Source: Pelobates cultripes (lineage: Eukaryota; Chordata; Amphibia; Anura; Pelobatidae). From it: DNA of 64,000 bases. Position 1 is the stretch's first letter. The number at the start of each line of letters is the position of its first letter. Positions 1-12,102 of this stretch are shown here, piece after piece. The notes under the pieces were generated by a model, which made no database searches, had not been told where the DNA came from, and saw only the letters and a list, made by a program, of their open reading frames with translations. Where the stretch lies: NCBI GenBank assembly GCA_933207985.1, contig OW240917.1, positions 123,171,671 to 123,235,670 of the forward strand. Reading direction: 5' to 3'. Both the position numbers and the translations under genes were made by a program.

Positions 1-312
1 ATCAAAATTTTAGACAAAATAGCTGAGTTGGAAAAATTCTCCAAATTGTGTATCCTCGCCTATATTTGAAATGTAGTGGTCAGTTCAGTTTATAGAGAAT
101 ACATCATTTAATACAAAAAAACAGGTCCTGCTTTTAAACTCTCACTACACGAGCGGCAGCAATGACCACAATACACAGCAGCCCCAGTACATACAGTAAA
201 AACCAAGGGGAAAAAAAATGTTACCTGCGCTCTTCCCAAATCCCTATGCATATTTAAAACAAATGGAGGCTATTTAGTTGCTCCAATGGCCAATAGAGGG
301 ATGCCCACCTGC
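1..312. repeat. Dispersed repeat, left part, interrupted at 313
   Basis: About 70 bases around 230-300 match 53885-53955 closely (a shared 'cctatgca.atttaaa' core followed by 'ggccA'), and the part around 125-200 resembles 54182-54265. The repeat breaks at 312 and resumes at 3672, so it was split by a later insertion. No coding sequence is visible. Identity of the family is unknown to me. Confidence 0.6.
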
Positions 313-457
313 ATGGGCGTAGGAACAGCCAAAAATCTGGGGGGGATAGCATTTTTACTCGCCGGGTATATTCTTATTCCTTAAACTAGGAGTTGTTTAG
401 CCCATTGTACAGCGCTGTGGAATTTGCAGTCGCTATATAAATGATTAAATAATAACT

Positions 458-855
458 TTAAAGGGTCACTACAGGGAAGGGATTTTACTTACCTGGATAC
501 AGCGCCGGGATCCTCCTGATGCTGCGCCCCCTATTTCGTCAAAATAACGAAATAGGAGGGTGCGAGCAGGGAGCAATAAAACGCTTCTATTCAGAAGCGT
601 CATTGCTCTCTGGTGCGCATGCGCAGCTTTGCCGCACATGCGCAGATACTTCATAGGGCGGCATTCATGTCTCGACTAGGAAGCACCTCTAGTGGCCATC
701 TGAGTGTCCACTAGAGGTATTCCTCATCAGTAATGTAAATACTGCCTTTTTACAAAATGGCTGTGCTTACATTAAAAAGCCTGCAAAGACATGCTATAGA
801 CACCAGAACTACCACATTTAGCTGTTGTGGTTCTGGTGACTATAGTGTCCCTTGA
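458..855. mobile_element. T2-like MITE (TTAA target)
   Basis: The left end is TTAAAGGGTCACTACAG and the inverse of the right end is TTCAAGGGACACTATAG, giving imperfect terminal inverted repeats; the right target copy has mutated to TTGA. The inner right arm holds a smaller palindrome around 'ccagaactaccaca...tgtggttctgg'. AGGG next to TTAA is the hallmark I recall for Xenopus T2/Kolobok-type MITEs. It encodes no protein. Confidence 0.65.
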
Positions 856-1518
856 ATATAGAGAGGAAAAAAGAATCATCACAAATGTAAGAAATAAAAT
901 GTCTGTATCATTATTCTAAAAATTATTTTAAAAAAATATGCACATTCCTAGCTTAATTTTTAGCACGACATATGACACAAACATTTTGTACTTTGCAGAT
1001 TACTTTTTATATTTTTTTATACATATACAGATTGTGTAATACTGCCCCTGACTTGGGGTGACCACATTTCCTAACTGCCATTCAGTGACACTGTAAGAAA
1101 TGCATTCCATACATTTTACTATCCGTCTCTACCCCTTCCATTTATATTAGAACCCCACCTACCCCTTCCATGAATATTAGAACCACCCCTACCCCTCCCA
1201 TGAATATTAGAACCACCCCTACTCCTTCCATGCACAAAAGAACCCCACCTACCCCTTCCACGCATATTAACCCCCCTACCCCCTTCCAATAATTTTTCTA
1301 CCTCCCCCTCCCCCTCCCCCTATCATTAGTAGCCCCCCTAACCCTTTCCAATTATTTTTCTACCTGCCCCTCCCCCATCCATATTAGTAGCCCCCCTAAA
1401 CCCTTCCAATTATTTTTCTACCTTTGTCCCCCCTTTTACCTGACATAGCAGGGGAACCTCTGGACGTCTGGCAGGCGCAGTGGTAGACTGAGCGCTGGGT
1501 AGTCACGTGACACTCGGC
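856..1518. repeat. AT-rich spacer, then short CT-rich minisatellite
   Basis: 856-1120 is AT-rich with nothing recognisable. About 1125-1435 holds degenerate tandem units of roughly 35-45 bp built on 'accccttccatgaatatta' with runs of C. 1436-1518 is unique-looking. No gene is visible. Confidence 0.55.
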
Positions 1519-2216
1519 CAGGGCCGGTGCAAGGATTTTTGCCGACCTAGGCAAAAGTAAAGTTTGCCGCCCCCCTATGTGACATCACAATGCCCCACCC
1601 ATATGATCTGCCATGTTAACTAACGCCAGTGCTGGAGTGCCACCATGTTTACATTAAAAGGCCTGCAGGGACAGGCTATAGACACCAGAACCACTACATT
1701 AAGCTTCAGTGGTTCTGGGGACTATAGTGTTTCTTTAATGTGAGGTAAATTAGAGATTAGTGCCACGAATAATATACTAGATTGCCTACTTACAACCAGA
1801 TGAAGATGATGATGGGCTCTAGCTGCAGTCTGGCTCCACTGGTCTGGTGTAGAACAGGCTCTCTGGAGGCTGTTTGTAACTGTGGTCACAAAAATCAAAG
1901 TTCTGGGAGAACGAGAAGCAGCTCCATTTTTTGGGGGCCCTTTACAGAGCTCAAGGTCTGAGTCACAGGGTCCACCTTCATGTTCCACCAATGAGTTTGG
2001 TGGAGTGGAGTGTGTAGGGGATGTCCTGATATGTGTGTAAGGAATGCATTGTGTGAATTTGTGTTTGTATGTGTAAGGGCTGCAAGGTGAGTTTCTGGGT
2101 ATGTACGGGATGCAGTGTGTGCGTCTGTAAGGGGTGCATTGAGTGTGTGTACGGGGTGCATTTAGTGTGTGTAAGGAATGCATTGTGTGTTTCTGTGTGT
2201 GGAAGGTTTGCATGAT

Positions 2217-2250
<34 letters not shown>

Positions 2251-2260
2251 TCTGATGGAT
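1519..2260. mobile_element. hAT-like end (CAGGGCCGGTGCAAGG) carrying a T2-like arm and a GT-rich tail
   Basis: It starts with CAGGGCCGGTGCAAGG, the terminus also seen at 41058 and, inverted, at 9584 and 57963. It continues through a T2-like palindromic arm (about 1640-1737) and a unique stretch to a GT-rich minisatellite. The order and sequence match the inverse of about 57030-57963, so this is a second copy of that element in opposite orientation. No opposite terminus was found downstream, so it looks truncated. Confidence 0.6.
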
Positions 2261-2707
2261 GTCAACCTCTCTCCCTCCCTTGTCACTCTCTTTCTTCCCC
2301 TCCCTCCCTTGTCACTCTCTTTCTCCCCCTTCTTCCCTCCCTTGTCACTCTCTTTCTCCCCCTTCTTCTCTCCCTTGTACCTCTCTCTTTCTCCCCCTCG
2401 TTGCCTCCCTTGTCACTCTCTTTCTCCCCCCTCCCTCCCTTGTCACTCTCTTTCTCCCCCTCCCTCCCTCCCTCCCTCGTCACTCTCTTTCTCCCCCTCC
2501 CTCCCTTGTCACTCTCTTTCTCCCCCTCCCTCCCTCCCTTGTCACTCTCTTTCTCTCCGTCCCTCCCTCCCTCCCTTGTCACTCTCAGTCCATAAGACGC
2601 ACAGACTGCTGAGTCCATACACAGACTGCTAAGTCCATACACAGACTGCTGAGTCCATACACACACACACAGAGAGATTGCTGAGTCCATACACAGACTG
2701 CTAAGTC

Positions 2708-2743
<36 letters not shown>

Positions 2744-3345
2744 TTCTCCCTCCCTCCCTTGTCACTCTCTTTCTCCCCTCTCTCCCTCCCTTGTCACTCT
2801 CTTTCTCCCCCTCCCTCCCTTGTCACTCTCTTTCTCCCCCTCCCTCCCTTTTCACTCTTTCTCCCCCTCCCTCCCTCTCTCCCTTGTCACTCTCTTTCTC
2901 CCCCTCCCTCCCTTGTCCTCTCTTTCTTACTCCTACCTCCCTCCTTATCCTCTCTTTCTCCCCCCTCCTTCTCTCCCCCTCCTTGTCAATCTCTTTCTCT
3001 CCCTCCCTCCCTCCCTCTCCCTCCTTGTCACTCTTTCTCCCCCTCCACCCTCCTTGTCACTCTCTTTCTCCCCCTCCCTCCTGCCTCCCTTGTCACTCTC
3101 TTTCTCTCCCCTCCTCCTCCCCTCCCCTCCTTGTCACTCTCTTTTCTCCCTCCCTCCCTTGTCACTTTCTTTCTCCCCCTCCTCCTTGTCACTCTCTTTC
3201 TTCCCCTTGTCCTCTCTTTCTCCCCTCCCTCCTCCTTGTCACTTTCTTTCTCCCCCTCCCTCCCTTGTCACTCTCTTTCTTGCCCCTTGTCACTCTCTTT
3301 CTCCCCCTCCCTCCCTTGTCACTCTCTTTCTCCCCCTCCCTCCCA
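2216..3345. repeat. GT run and polypyrimidine minisatellite
   Basis: A (GT)n run at about 2216-2250 is followed by tandem units of about 30 bp built on 'cttgtcactctctttctccc' plus C/T-rich filler, at about 2270-2585 and 2745-3345. A short CA-type array of the 'gactgctgagtccatacaca' unit, the same unit as in 4347-7905, separates the two blocks. The long open frames here are low-complexity translations of the repeats in all phases and are not genes. Confidence 0.9.
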
Positions 3346-3442
3346 GTGTGCACTTCCTATTAGTCCGGCCGGGTACAGGAGACAGATGCTTCATGTACCT
3401 GCGGACCATGATACAGGGCTCGGCCACGCTACAGTGAGGGAG

Positions 3443-3540
3443 TGACAGGAGGGAGCGCTGAGCGCTTCCCTCCTGTCAGCACCTCTCCTCAGGCTGCGCC
3501 CGGGCGGTGCGGTCCGCCCTCATGGACGCACCGCCCGGGC
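3443..3540. other. Two adjacent GC-rich hairpins
   Basis: 3443-3478 is a near-perfect inverted repeat (arms from 'tgacaggagggagcgct', one-base bulge). 3498-3540 is a second inverted repeat (arms about 'gcccgggcggtgcg' and 'cgcaccgcccgggc'). Both would form stable stems. They sit in the GC-rich right part of the composite insertion. Function unknown. Confidence 0.7.
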
Positions 3541-3671
3541 AAAGAGCGCTCGGGCGGCTGCAGCATGGGGGGGCCGGCGGAGCTGGGGGGGAATTTCCCC
3601 ATAACCTGTCCCCCCCCGCATGATTTGCTGGGGGGATGCGTCACCCCATCCCCCCTGGTTCCTACGCCCAT

Positions 3672-4024
3672 GCCCACCTGCCACGTCAAGGCAAAACTCT
3701 TAGGTGAGTCCTACACTAACTATTCACCTTGCTTCCTTGAGCTTTTGGCAAAAATATCTCTAATGAGACAAAGAGTGGTATTTTTATAAACCCCTACATG
3801 CTTATCAACCCTAATCTACCCAATCTAATTAGCAGGCTGTAAAAGCCGGTCCTGCCTGAAACCTAGTATCTGGTAATTTTGCCTGTTTGGTGTTTCCTGA
3901 CAGAACTTTGCTACATTACTGACTGATTTTCTGGACTCTGAACTCTGCCTGCTTTACCGACTTTGTTTCTCTGCTGCCAGCCCTGACTTCTGCTTCTCGT
4001 CTGACCCTGCCTTTGGATTACCCC
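3672..4024. repeat. Dispersed repeat, continuation, then spacer
   Basis: 3672-3825 continues the repeat broken at 312; it matches 53965-54105 ('cacctgcca.gtcaaggcaaa.ctcttagg', 'aaacccctacat'). 3840-4024 is C/T-rich sequence without a recognisable gene. Confidence 0.55.
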
Positions 4025-4032
4025 TTTATCTT

Positions 4033-5377
4033 CAGTGGCGTCTCTAGGATTAATTTTTAGGGGGGGGGCACATGGTGGGCCAGGGACAAAAGTAGGGGGG
4101 CACATTTAACCCCGCCCTTGTCGCAGTTTGACCCTGCCCCTGCCGCATGTTAAGCACCGCCCCGACACAATGTGTTGTTTTTTTTAATAATCCCTGGTGG
4201 AGAATTCATTATTTTCCACCAGGGATTGTTAAAAAACAAACATTTCCCTTGATACAGTGCCATAGTTGCCAACATTTGAAAAACATTTTCAAGGACATTT
4301 TGCAACACAGCTATCAATTACTGTCTGTGTATAATATCCCTGGACAGTCATGAGTCCATACACACACACACAGACTGCTGAGTCCATATACACACACAGA
4401 CTGCTGAGTCCATATACACACATAGACACACACACAGACTGCTGAGTCCATACACACAAAGACTGCTGAGTCTATACACACACACACACACACACACACA
4501 CAGACTGCTGAGTCCATACACACACAGAGTGCTGAGTCCATAGACACACAGAGTGCTGAGTCCACACACACACACACACACACACACAGATTGTTGAGTC
4601 CATACACAGACTGTTGTCCATACACAGACTGCTGAGTCCATACACACACACACACAGACTGCTGAGCCATACACACACACACACACACACACACAGACAG
4701 ACTGCTGAGTCCATACACACACACACACACTGCTGAGTTCATACACACACACAGACTGCTGGAGTTCATACACACACACACACACACAGACTGCTGGAGT
4801 CCATACATGCACACACACACAAACACAGACTGCTGAGTCCATACACACACATACTGCTGAGTCCATACACACACAGACTGCTGAGTCCATACACACACAG
4901 AGACTGTTGAGTTCATACACACACACACACACACACACACAGAGACTGCTGAGTCCATACACACACACACAGACTGCTGAGTCCATACACACACAGATAG
5001 CTAAGTCCACACACACACACACACACACACAACACACACACACAGAGACTGCTGAGTCCATGCACACACACAGACACACAGACTGCTGAGTCCATACACA
5101 GACTGCTAAGTCCATACACAGACTGCTAAGTCCATACACAGACTGCTGAGTCCATACACACACACACACACACGCACACACACACAGAGATTGCTGAGTC
5201 CATACACAGACTGCTAAGTCCATACACAGACTGCTAAGTCCATACACAGACTGCTGAGTCCATACACACACACACACACAGACTGCTGAGCCATACACAC
5301 ACACACACACACACACTGCTGAGTCCATACACACACACACACTGCTGAGTTCATACACACACACAGACTGCTGAGTT

Positions 5378-5412
<35 letters not shown>

Positions 5413-5470
5413 TGCTGAGTCCATACACACACACAGACTGCTGAGTCCATACACACACAGACTGCTGAGC

Positions 5471-5507
<37 letters not shown>

Positions 5508-6865
5508 TGCTGAGTCTTGCCATACACACACACAGACTGCTGAGTCCATACACACACACACACAGACTGCTGAGTCCATACGCACACAGACTGCTGAGTC
5601 CATACACACACACAGACTGCTGAGTCCATACACACACAGAGACTGTTGAGTTCATACACACACACACACACACACAGAGAGACTGCTGAGTCCATACACA
5701 AACACATAGACTGCGAGTCCATACACACACAGATAGCTAAGTCCACACACACACACACAACACACACACACACAGACTGCTGAGTCCATACACACACACA
5801 GACACACAGACTGCTGAGTCCATGCACACACACACACAGACTGCTGAGTCCATACACACATGCACAGACACACAGACTGCTGAGTCCACACACACACAGA
5901 CTGCTGAGTCCATACACACAGACTGCTGAGTCCATACACACACAGACAGCTAAGTCCATGCACACACACAGACTGAGTCCATACACACACAGAGTGCTGA
6001 GTCCATAGACACACAGAGTGCTGAGTCCACACACACACACACACACACACACACAGATTGCTGAGTCCATACACAGACTGCTAAGTCCATACACAGACTG
6101 CTAAGTCCATACACAGACTGCTGAGTCCATACACACACACACACACAGACTGCTGAGCCATACACACACACACACACACAGACAGACTGCTGGAGTCCAT
6201 ACACACACACACACACTGCTGAGAGTTTAGCCACACACACACACAGACTGCTGAGTTCATACACACACACACACACAGACTGCAGGTCCCATACATGCAC
6301 ACACACACAAACACAGACTGCTGAGTCCATACACACACATACTGCTGAGTCCATACACACACAGACTGCTGAGTCCATACACACACAGAGACTGTTGAGT
6401 TCATACACACACACACACACACACACACAGAGACTGCTGAGTCCATACACACACACACAGACTGCTGAGTCCATACACACACAGATAGCTAAGTCCACAC
6501 ACACACACACACACACACAACACACACACACAGAGACTGCTGAGTCCATGCACACACACAGACACACAGACTGCTGAGTCCATACACAGACTGCTAAGTC
6601 CATACACAGACTGCTAAGTCCATACACAGACTGCTGAGTCCATACACACACACACACACACGCACACACACACAGAGATTGCTGAGTCCATACACAGACT
6701 GCTAAGTCCATACACAGACTGCTAAGTCCATACACAGACTGCTGAGTCCATACACACACACACACACAGACTGCTGAGCCATACACACACACACACACAC
6801 ACACTGCTGAGTCCATACACACACACACACTGCTGAGTTCATACACACACACAGACTGCTGAGTT

Positions 6866-6900
<35 letters not shown>

Positions 6901-7574
6901 TGCTGAGTCCATACACACACACAGACTGCTGAGTCCATACACACACACAGACTGCTGAGTCCATACACACACACACAGACTGCTGAGTCCATCCATACAC
7001 ACACACAGACTGCTGAGTCCATACACACACACAGACTGCTGAGTCCATACACACACACACAGACTGCTGAGTCCATACACACACACAGACTGCTGAGTTC
7101 ATACACACACACACACACACACAGAGAGACTGCTGAGTCCATACACAAACACATAGACTGCGAGTCCATACACACACAGATAGCTAAGTCCACACACACA
7201 CACACAACACACACACACACAGACTGCTGAGTCCATACACACACACAGACACACAGACTGCTGAGTCCATGCACACACACACACAGACTGCTGAGTCCAT
7301 ACACACATGCACAGACACACAGACTGCTGAGTCCACACACACACAGACTGCTGAGTCCATACACACAGACTGCTGAGTCCATACACACACAGACAGCTAA
7401 GTCCATGCACACACACAGACTGCTGAGTCCATACACACACACACATACACACACACACACAGACTGCTGAGTCCATACACACACACACACACAACAGACT
7501 GCTGAGTCCATACACACACACAGAGACTGCTGAGTCCATACACACACACACACACACACACAGACTGCTGAGTC

Positions 7575-7609
<35 letters not shown>

Positions 7610-8257
7610 TGCTGAGTCCATACACACACACAGAGACAGCTAAGTCCATGCACACACACAGACTGCTGAGTCCATACACACACACACACACACACAGACT
7701 GCTGAGTCCATACACACACACACAGACTGCTGAGTCCATACACACACAGACACAGACTGCTGAATTCATACACACACACACCCAGACTGCTGAGTCCATA
7801 CACACACACGCACACAGACTGCTGAGTCCATACACACACACAGACTGCTGATTCCATACACACACACAAGCTTCCTCACTAGCATACACACACACACACA
7901 CACATTTCAAGCCTACCTGTCACTGGAGGCTGTTGCTGGGGGTCAGACAGCCATCTTCTGGCCTTTCCAGCAGCAGCAAGGTCTGCTGCTTAATGGCGGG
8001 GCGGTGCTTATGTGTGGGAGGCGTGTCTTTGTTTGGGGTGGGGCCTGTGCCGGGGAGCCTGTCAGTGCTCCCTCCGGCCACAGACAACACCCAGCACCAT
8101 CCAGCTCCTCTGTCCTGCATTCCCTCAGGCTGTATCAGACTGTTACAGTCTGAGGGAATAGAATTAAAGAACATGGCCAGCAAGTTGTCGGCATTATGGG
8201 CACAGCATGATGTAGCGGGGCCATGGCCCCCTCTGGCTCCCCCTAGCGACGCCACTG
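4033..8257. mobile_element. Non-autonomous hAT-like element expanded by a CA minisatellite
   Basis: The termini are CAGTGGCGTCTCTAGG at 4033 and CCTAGCGACGCCACTG ending at 8257, inverse of each other apart from one or two bases. The flanks are tttatctt (4025-4032) and tttatctg (8258-8265), an 8 bp target duplication with one mismatch, as expected for hAT. No transposase is present. Nearly all the length is the minisatellite at 4347-7905. 7906-8257 is unique-looking sequence with no convincing gene. Confidence 0.8.
4347..7905. repeat. CA-rich minisatellite with higher-order repeat of about 1.45-1.49 kb
   Basis: The basic unit is 'cagactgctgagtccataca' followed by a variable (CA)n run, repeated many dozens of times. 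Block variants recur at a fixed distance: 4907-5364 reappears at 6395-6852 (offset 1488) and 5737-5943 at 7184-7390 (offset 1447), so the array grew by duplication of large blocks as well as of single units. All open frames here (poly-CV, THTHT and similar) are artefacts of the repeat. Confidence 0.95.
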
Positions 8258-8265
8258 TTTATCTG

Positions 8266-8783
8266 TACTGCGCTTCTGGAGTTTGCCTCCTTCCTGTGCC
8301 ATCTCCTGCAACTGGGCTCCAACTCCTGGTAAACTGCTACATAAGTCCCCTGGTAACTGTTACAGGTATGGTAGTTGACTTCCAGTGTCGGGAGATTACA
8401 GAGGTGGCAGATATGAGCAGGTGGCCTAACATTATTAATAAGGTTCTTCATGACAGGGAGCTAACAATAAACTCGACGTTTGCTTAGCAAGTAATGCATG
8501 GTTTTATTTTACCTATGTTTTATTGGGATTCATTAATATATAAAATATATGTGATTAAGTCCTTTATGGTGATAACAATGTGGAACAAATTAAAAGCTTA
8601 TTGAAATTAAATAGGAGTAGAAGAAAGATAACTTGTCCAACATAGAGAGTATCCCTGACCCATAACTTTGCCTGTCCCAGCTCTTCAAATAGTTAAAGTG
8701 AATTAACTCTGGAATATGTTATGCTGTCAGAGAAAGTTCTAGCCAATGTAGTGTAACAATCAGCAAACAAGTTGACGGCTAGA
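8266..8783. other. Spacer, no gene recognised
   Basis: This is unique-looking sequence between two hAT-like elements. The open frames overlapping it begin inside the 4033 element and show no familiar motif. Confidence 0.5.
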
Positions 8784-8791
8784 CTTGGAGG

Positions 8792-9584
8792 CAGGGCCGG
8801 CGCCACCCTTAGGTGAAGTAGGCATTCACCTAGGGCACTAGCCTTCTGGGGGCGCCCACCTGTTTATTTCCTGGTGGGCTCCCCCTGTCTTGGGTGATCT
8901 GCCCCCCCTCAGTGCTAGGCCACTCCTCCAGCCGCCCGAAGGTGGGTGCGCTGAGAACAGCCCTGTCACAGGGGTCCTAGGAGGTGGCCATCTAGTCACC
9001 TCAGGGCACCCCCTAAGTTGTCCTTCAGTATAACAGAGCAGGCACCTTCTTACCTTGATGGCAGGTGCCTGCTCGGCCATCAAATGCCAGAGAAGGCAGG
9101 AGAAGGCAGGCGGCGAGGGAGACTGTTCTTGCAGGGAGGGAGGCTGAATTGGCCTCAAAAAATAAAATTATGTGAGTTTGTGCGTCAGTGAGTGTTTGAG
9201 TGTTTGACTGTCAGTGAGTGAATGTCTGCCTGTGTGTGTGTGTGTGTCTGTCAGTGAGTGTCTGCCTGTGTTTGTGTCTGTCAGTGAGTGTGTGTATGTC
9301 TGTCAGTGAGTGTCTGTGTGAGTGTATATCTGTGTGTGTGTCTGTCAGTGAGTTTCTGTGAGTTTCTGTGTGTGTGTGTGTCAGTCAGCGAGTGACACAC
9401 ATACACTCGCTCACTGACACACATACACTCGCTCACTGACACACATACACTCGCTCACTGACACACATACAGTGAGCGAGTGTATGTGTGTCAGTGAGTG
9501 AGTGTGTGTGTGTGTGTGTCTGTCAGTGAGTGACAACAAAATGGATCTTTGCCTAGGGCGGCAGAAATCCTTGCACCGGCCCTG
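8792..9584. mobile_element. Non-autonomous hAT-like element with perfect 8 bp target duplication
   Basis: It begins CAGGGCCGGCGCCACC and ends with the inverse of CAGGGCCGGTGCAAGG. The direct flanks are cttggagg at 8784-8791 and cttggagg at 9585-9592, a perfect 8 bp duplication diagnostic for hAT. There is no transposase. About 9172-9535 is a TG/CA minisatellite (units around 'gtctgtcagtgagtg') that reverses strand near 9390, giving a large inverted repeat. Confidence 0.88.
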
Positions 9585-9592
9585 CTTGGAGG

Positions 9593-11311
9593 TTCATTTT
9601 GGTCAGAATCGCAATTTATCCAAATTTGGACTTATCTGGTAATTGGTCAATTTCCCAATATCCTGAGAAATGTACCCAAATAATGAACCAACTAAAATAG
9701 TTGGCATACTCATGTTTCGGTCATGATTCCAAATTCCACTCATAGAGCCAAAAAAAGATAATTAATGGGATGAAATATGATTAAAGACTACAACCAAATG
9801 GCAGAAAAATGCTCCTATCAGTGTACTGCAAAATGTATACATAATATACTATATTATGCATATATTTATTATATTATGTATATATTTTGTAGTACCCTGA
9901 TTTGCCAATTTTGCACCCTTTTGATTAGTCTGATTTGGTTTCCCAAACCGTTTTCGGTACTAAAATACTGTCAAACAGACTGACATTCAGCTAATATCCA
10001 GGTGTTTTCTAGCCATACACAAGTCTAGTTGTAAGGCTCCAAAATATCTCCACTTTTTTTTTGTTATGCTCCTAATAAGAAACAATGTTATTACTTTTGG
10101 ATAAGCATTTCAAATTAACAGAATCTGTTGTTTTTTCAAATGATTTATCTACAGATGTCCCCATTAAAGTCTATGAGAATTTTTGTAGATAGATAATTTG
10201 AAGGTTTATCAAACAGATTTCCATAATTTGAAAAGCTTATTCAAAAAATATTAAATGAGGCCATTATTAATCTCTGTATGAACTATTCTAAATACAGTAT
10301 CCATTAGTTGTTAATTTGTGGTACATTGAGTATGCAAAAAAAATGATCACTATAGTATTTCAAATCTCAAAATCATATTTCAAAATAATAAAATAACCAT
10401 AGTTCTTAATAAAGTGTACACTGTACACTGTAGCATGAATATTCTAACTTTTTCACTGTGGGTTGTTATATTAAAATTAAAAAATTTTGCAAATAAAGGA
10501 TTAAGATTTCAAAAAAAAAAGGTGGTGCGCAATCCCCCCTCCCACAATTTGTGTTCAATAATACACCCGATTTGTACAATCAATAAGTGTCATGCAAAAA
10601 CAATATGTAAAGCCTGTCAGTTTACAACCCTTCAATATAGGCCACTAGGGCTCCCTTCAGGTATGATAGATGCTACCGACAGATGTCTTTTGTAAGTCTA
10701 GTAATTTATCCCTTTACAAGCAGATAAAAGAGCATAGTAGTATTTTACCAGTTGCTCAGCCAATGATTTCACTTCTTATTTCACCTCACTTATGCTAAGT
10801 TCACACAAGACATCTCTTACTTTACTTTGGAGACAGTTTTCTCCAATGTATATTTTTCAGTACACCTGACCACGAATACTGGTACACCTGTAACTAGTTA
10901 GCTACACTACTGGTAAAGAAGTTTCCTTCGGTCTCCTGTACATTAGAAAGTGTGCTGGACTGCTTTCCATTACCCCAGTTGGAGTAGGGCACAGAAATCG
11001 TATGTACTTTCCATATGTCTGTATCACAATCATTAACATTCTTCTACATATTCTTCACTATTTTTACTTCGGATTCATCCATGACTTTGATTGTGGGTGC
11101 CTTGAAGTTTAATTTAAATTCTCAAGCTCTCAATTAGTTGCAAATAATTGGAATTGTTTAGAAATTGATCTTTATTATTTGAGATTATTCTGTATGTTGG
11201 CCATAATTTTCAAACTGTGCTTTAACTAACTTTGTAATACTCACAACCATGTGAGTACATTTGTCTTTTTTCTATTATTATCATTATTATTTAATTATGC
11301 ATAATTTATGT
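9593..11311. other. AT-rich spacer, no gene seen
   Basis: Strongly AT-rich. It contains short duplications and a poly-A run near 10510. The open frames are short and lack recognisable motifs. Confidence 0.5.
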
Positions 11312-12102
11312 ATGTGTCAAAAAGAAAAAGATCTGAGTAACTTTGACAAGGGTCAAATAGTGATACTAGACAACTGGATCAGAACATCTTCAAAATGGTA
11401 AGTCTTGTGGGGTGGTCACAGTATTCAGTCTTAGTACGAATCAAAAGTGGTGCAAGGAAGGACAAGACTCATTGATGTGCATGGGGAACGAAGGCTAGCC
11501 ACTCTGGCTCGATCACACCGAAGATCTACTGTAGCTCAAATTGCTGAAAATCTTATTAATACTGACCATAATGCAAACGTTGTATTCTCATTACGTTAAG
11601 TGTATATTATTATACTGCTTCCAAGTATCTTTTGGTTATTTTTGCCATATTTCAAAGGTATCAGAACACACAGTGCATTGCAGTTTGCTGCTTATGGGGC
11701 TGCATAGCCGCAGACTGATCAGAATGCCCATGATGACCCTTGTCTATCACCGAAAGCGTATTGGGGACATGAGCATCAGAACTGGACCATGGATGAATGG
11801 AAGAAGTTTGCCTGGTCTGATGAATTACATTTGTTTAAAATCAGTTGGATGGCCGGGTGTTTGTGTGTTGTTTACCTGGAGAAGAAATCACAGCAGGATG
11901 CACTATGGGAAGAAGGGAGGCTGGCAGAGGCAACACTGTGCTCTGGGCAATGTTCTGGCAAAAAAAGGTTGGTGCAGGCCAAGTATACCCCTTCATGGCA
12001 ATGGTGTTCCCTGATGGCAGTGGCCTCCTTCAACAGGATAATACACCCTCCCACACTGCAAACATTGATCAGGAATGGTTTGAGCAACATGACAGAGTGA
12101 CC
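11312..12102 (+). pseudogene. Tc1-like transposase relic
   Basis: The start codon at 11312 is followed by a degenerate Tc1-type N-terminus (KEKDLSNFDKGQIV). After stops and frame changes come 'VSEHTVH.SLL.MGLHSRR', 'HQNWTMDEWKKFAWSDE' around the first catalytic Asp, a 'GCTMGRR' stretch and 'FPDGSGLLQQDNTPSH' around the second Asp. These are the familiar blocks of a DD34E Tc1 transposase of about 340 residues. The end with the catalytic Glu (SPDLNPIE block) is missing: the copy stops at 'DQEWFEQHDRV' and a poly-T run. The pieces lie in different frames, so it cannot encode a working enzyme. It is older and clearly different from the Tc1 element at 48.7-53.8 kb. Confidence 0.8.

Larger units (their letters stand above)
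313..3671. mobile_element. Composite insertion with short terminal inverted repeats and 10-12 bp target duplication
   Basis: The left edge reads ATGGGCGTAGGAAC and the right edge is its inverse (GTTCCTACGCCCAT). GCCCACCTGC stands directly outside both edges (303-312 and 3672-3681); if the terminal AT belongs to the target, the duplication is 12 bp. The related repeat near 53.9 kb lacks the insertion, which acts as an empty-site control. The interior is a mosaic: a T2-like MITE, a short minisatellite, a hAT-like end with CA array, and a pyrimidine-rich array. No transposase is visible. A 10-12 bp duplication does not fit hAT (8), piggyBac (4) or Tc1 (2); Mutator-like elements make 9-11 bp repeats, but that assignment is only a guess. 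Confidence 0.6.

Noticed and set aside
2143..3445. Long open frames rich in Leu, Pro, Ser and Phe
   Set aside because: They are translations of the 30 bp polypyrimidine repeat in all three phases.
4347..7905. Regular repeats that could suggest a CRISPR array
   Set aside because: The spacers are variable CA runs, not unique sequences, there are no cas genes, and the genome is plainly eukaryotic.
4314..7910. Many long open frames rich in Cys-Val or Thr-His
   Set aside because: They are translations of CA/TG minisatellite in several phases and on both strands; no start context, no domain, and they rise and fall with the repeat.
7933..8487. 184-codon open frame as a host gene
   Set aside because: It crosses the right end and target duplication of the hAT-like element and has no recognisable domain.
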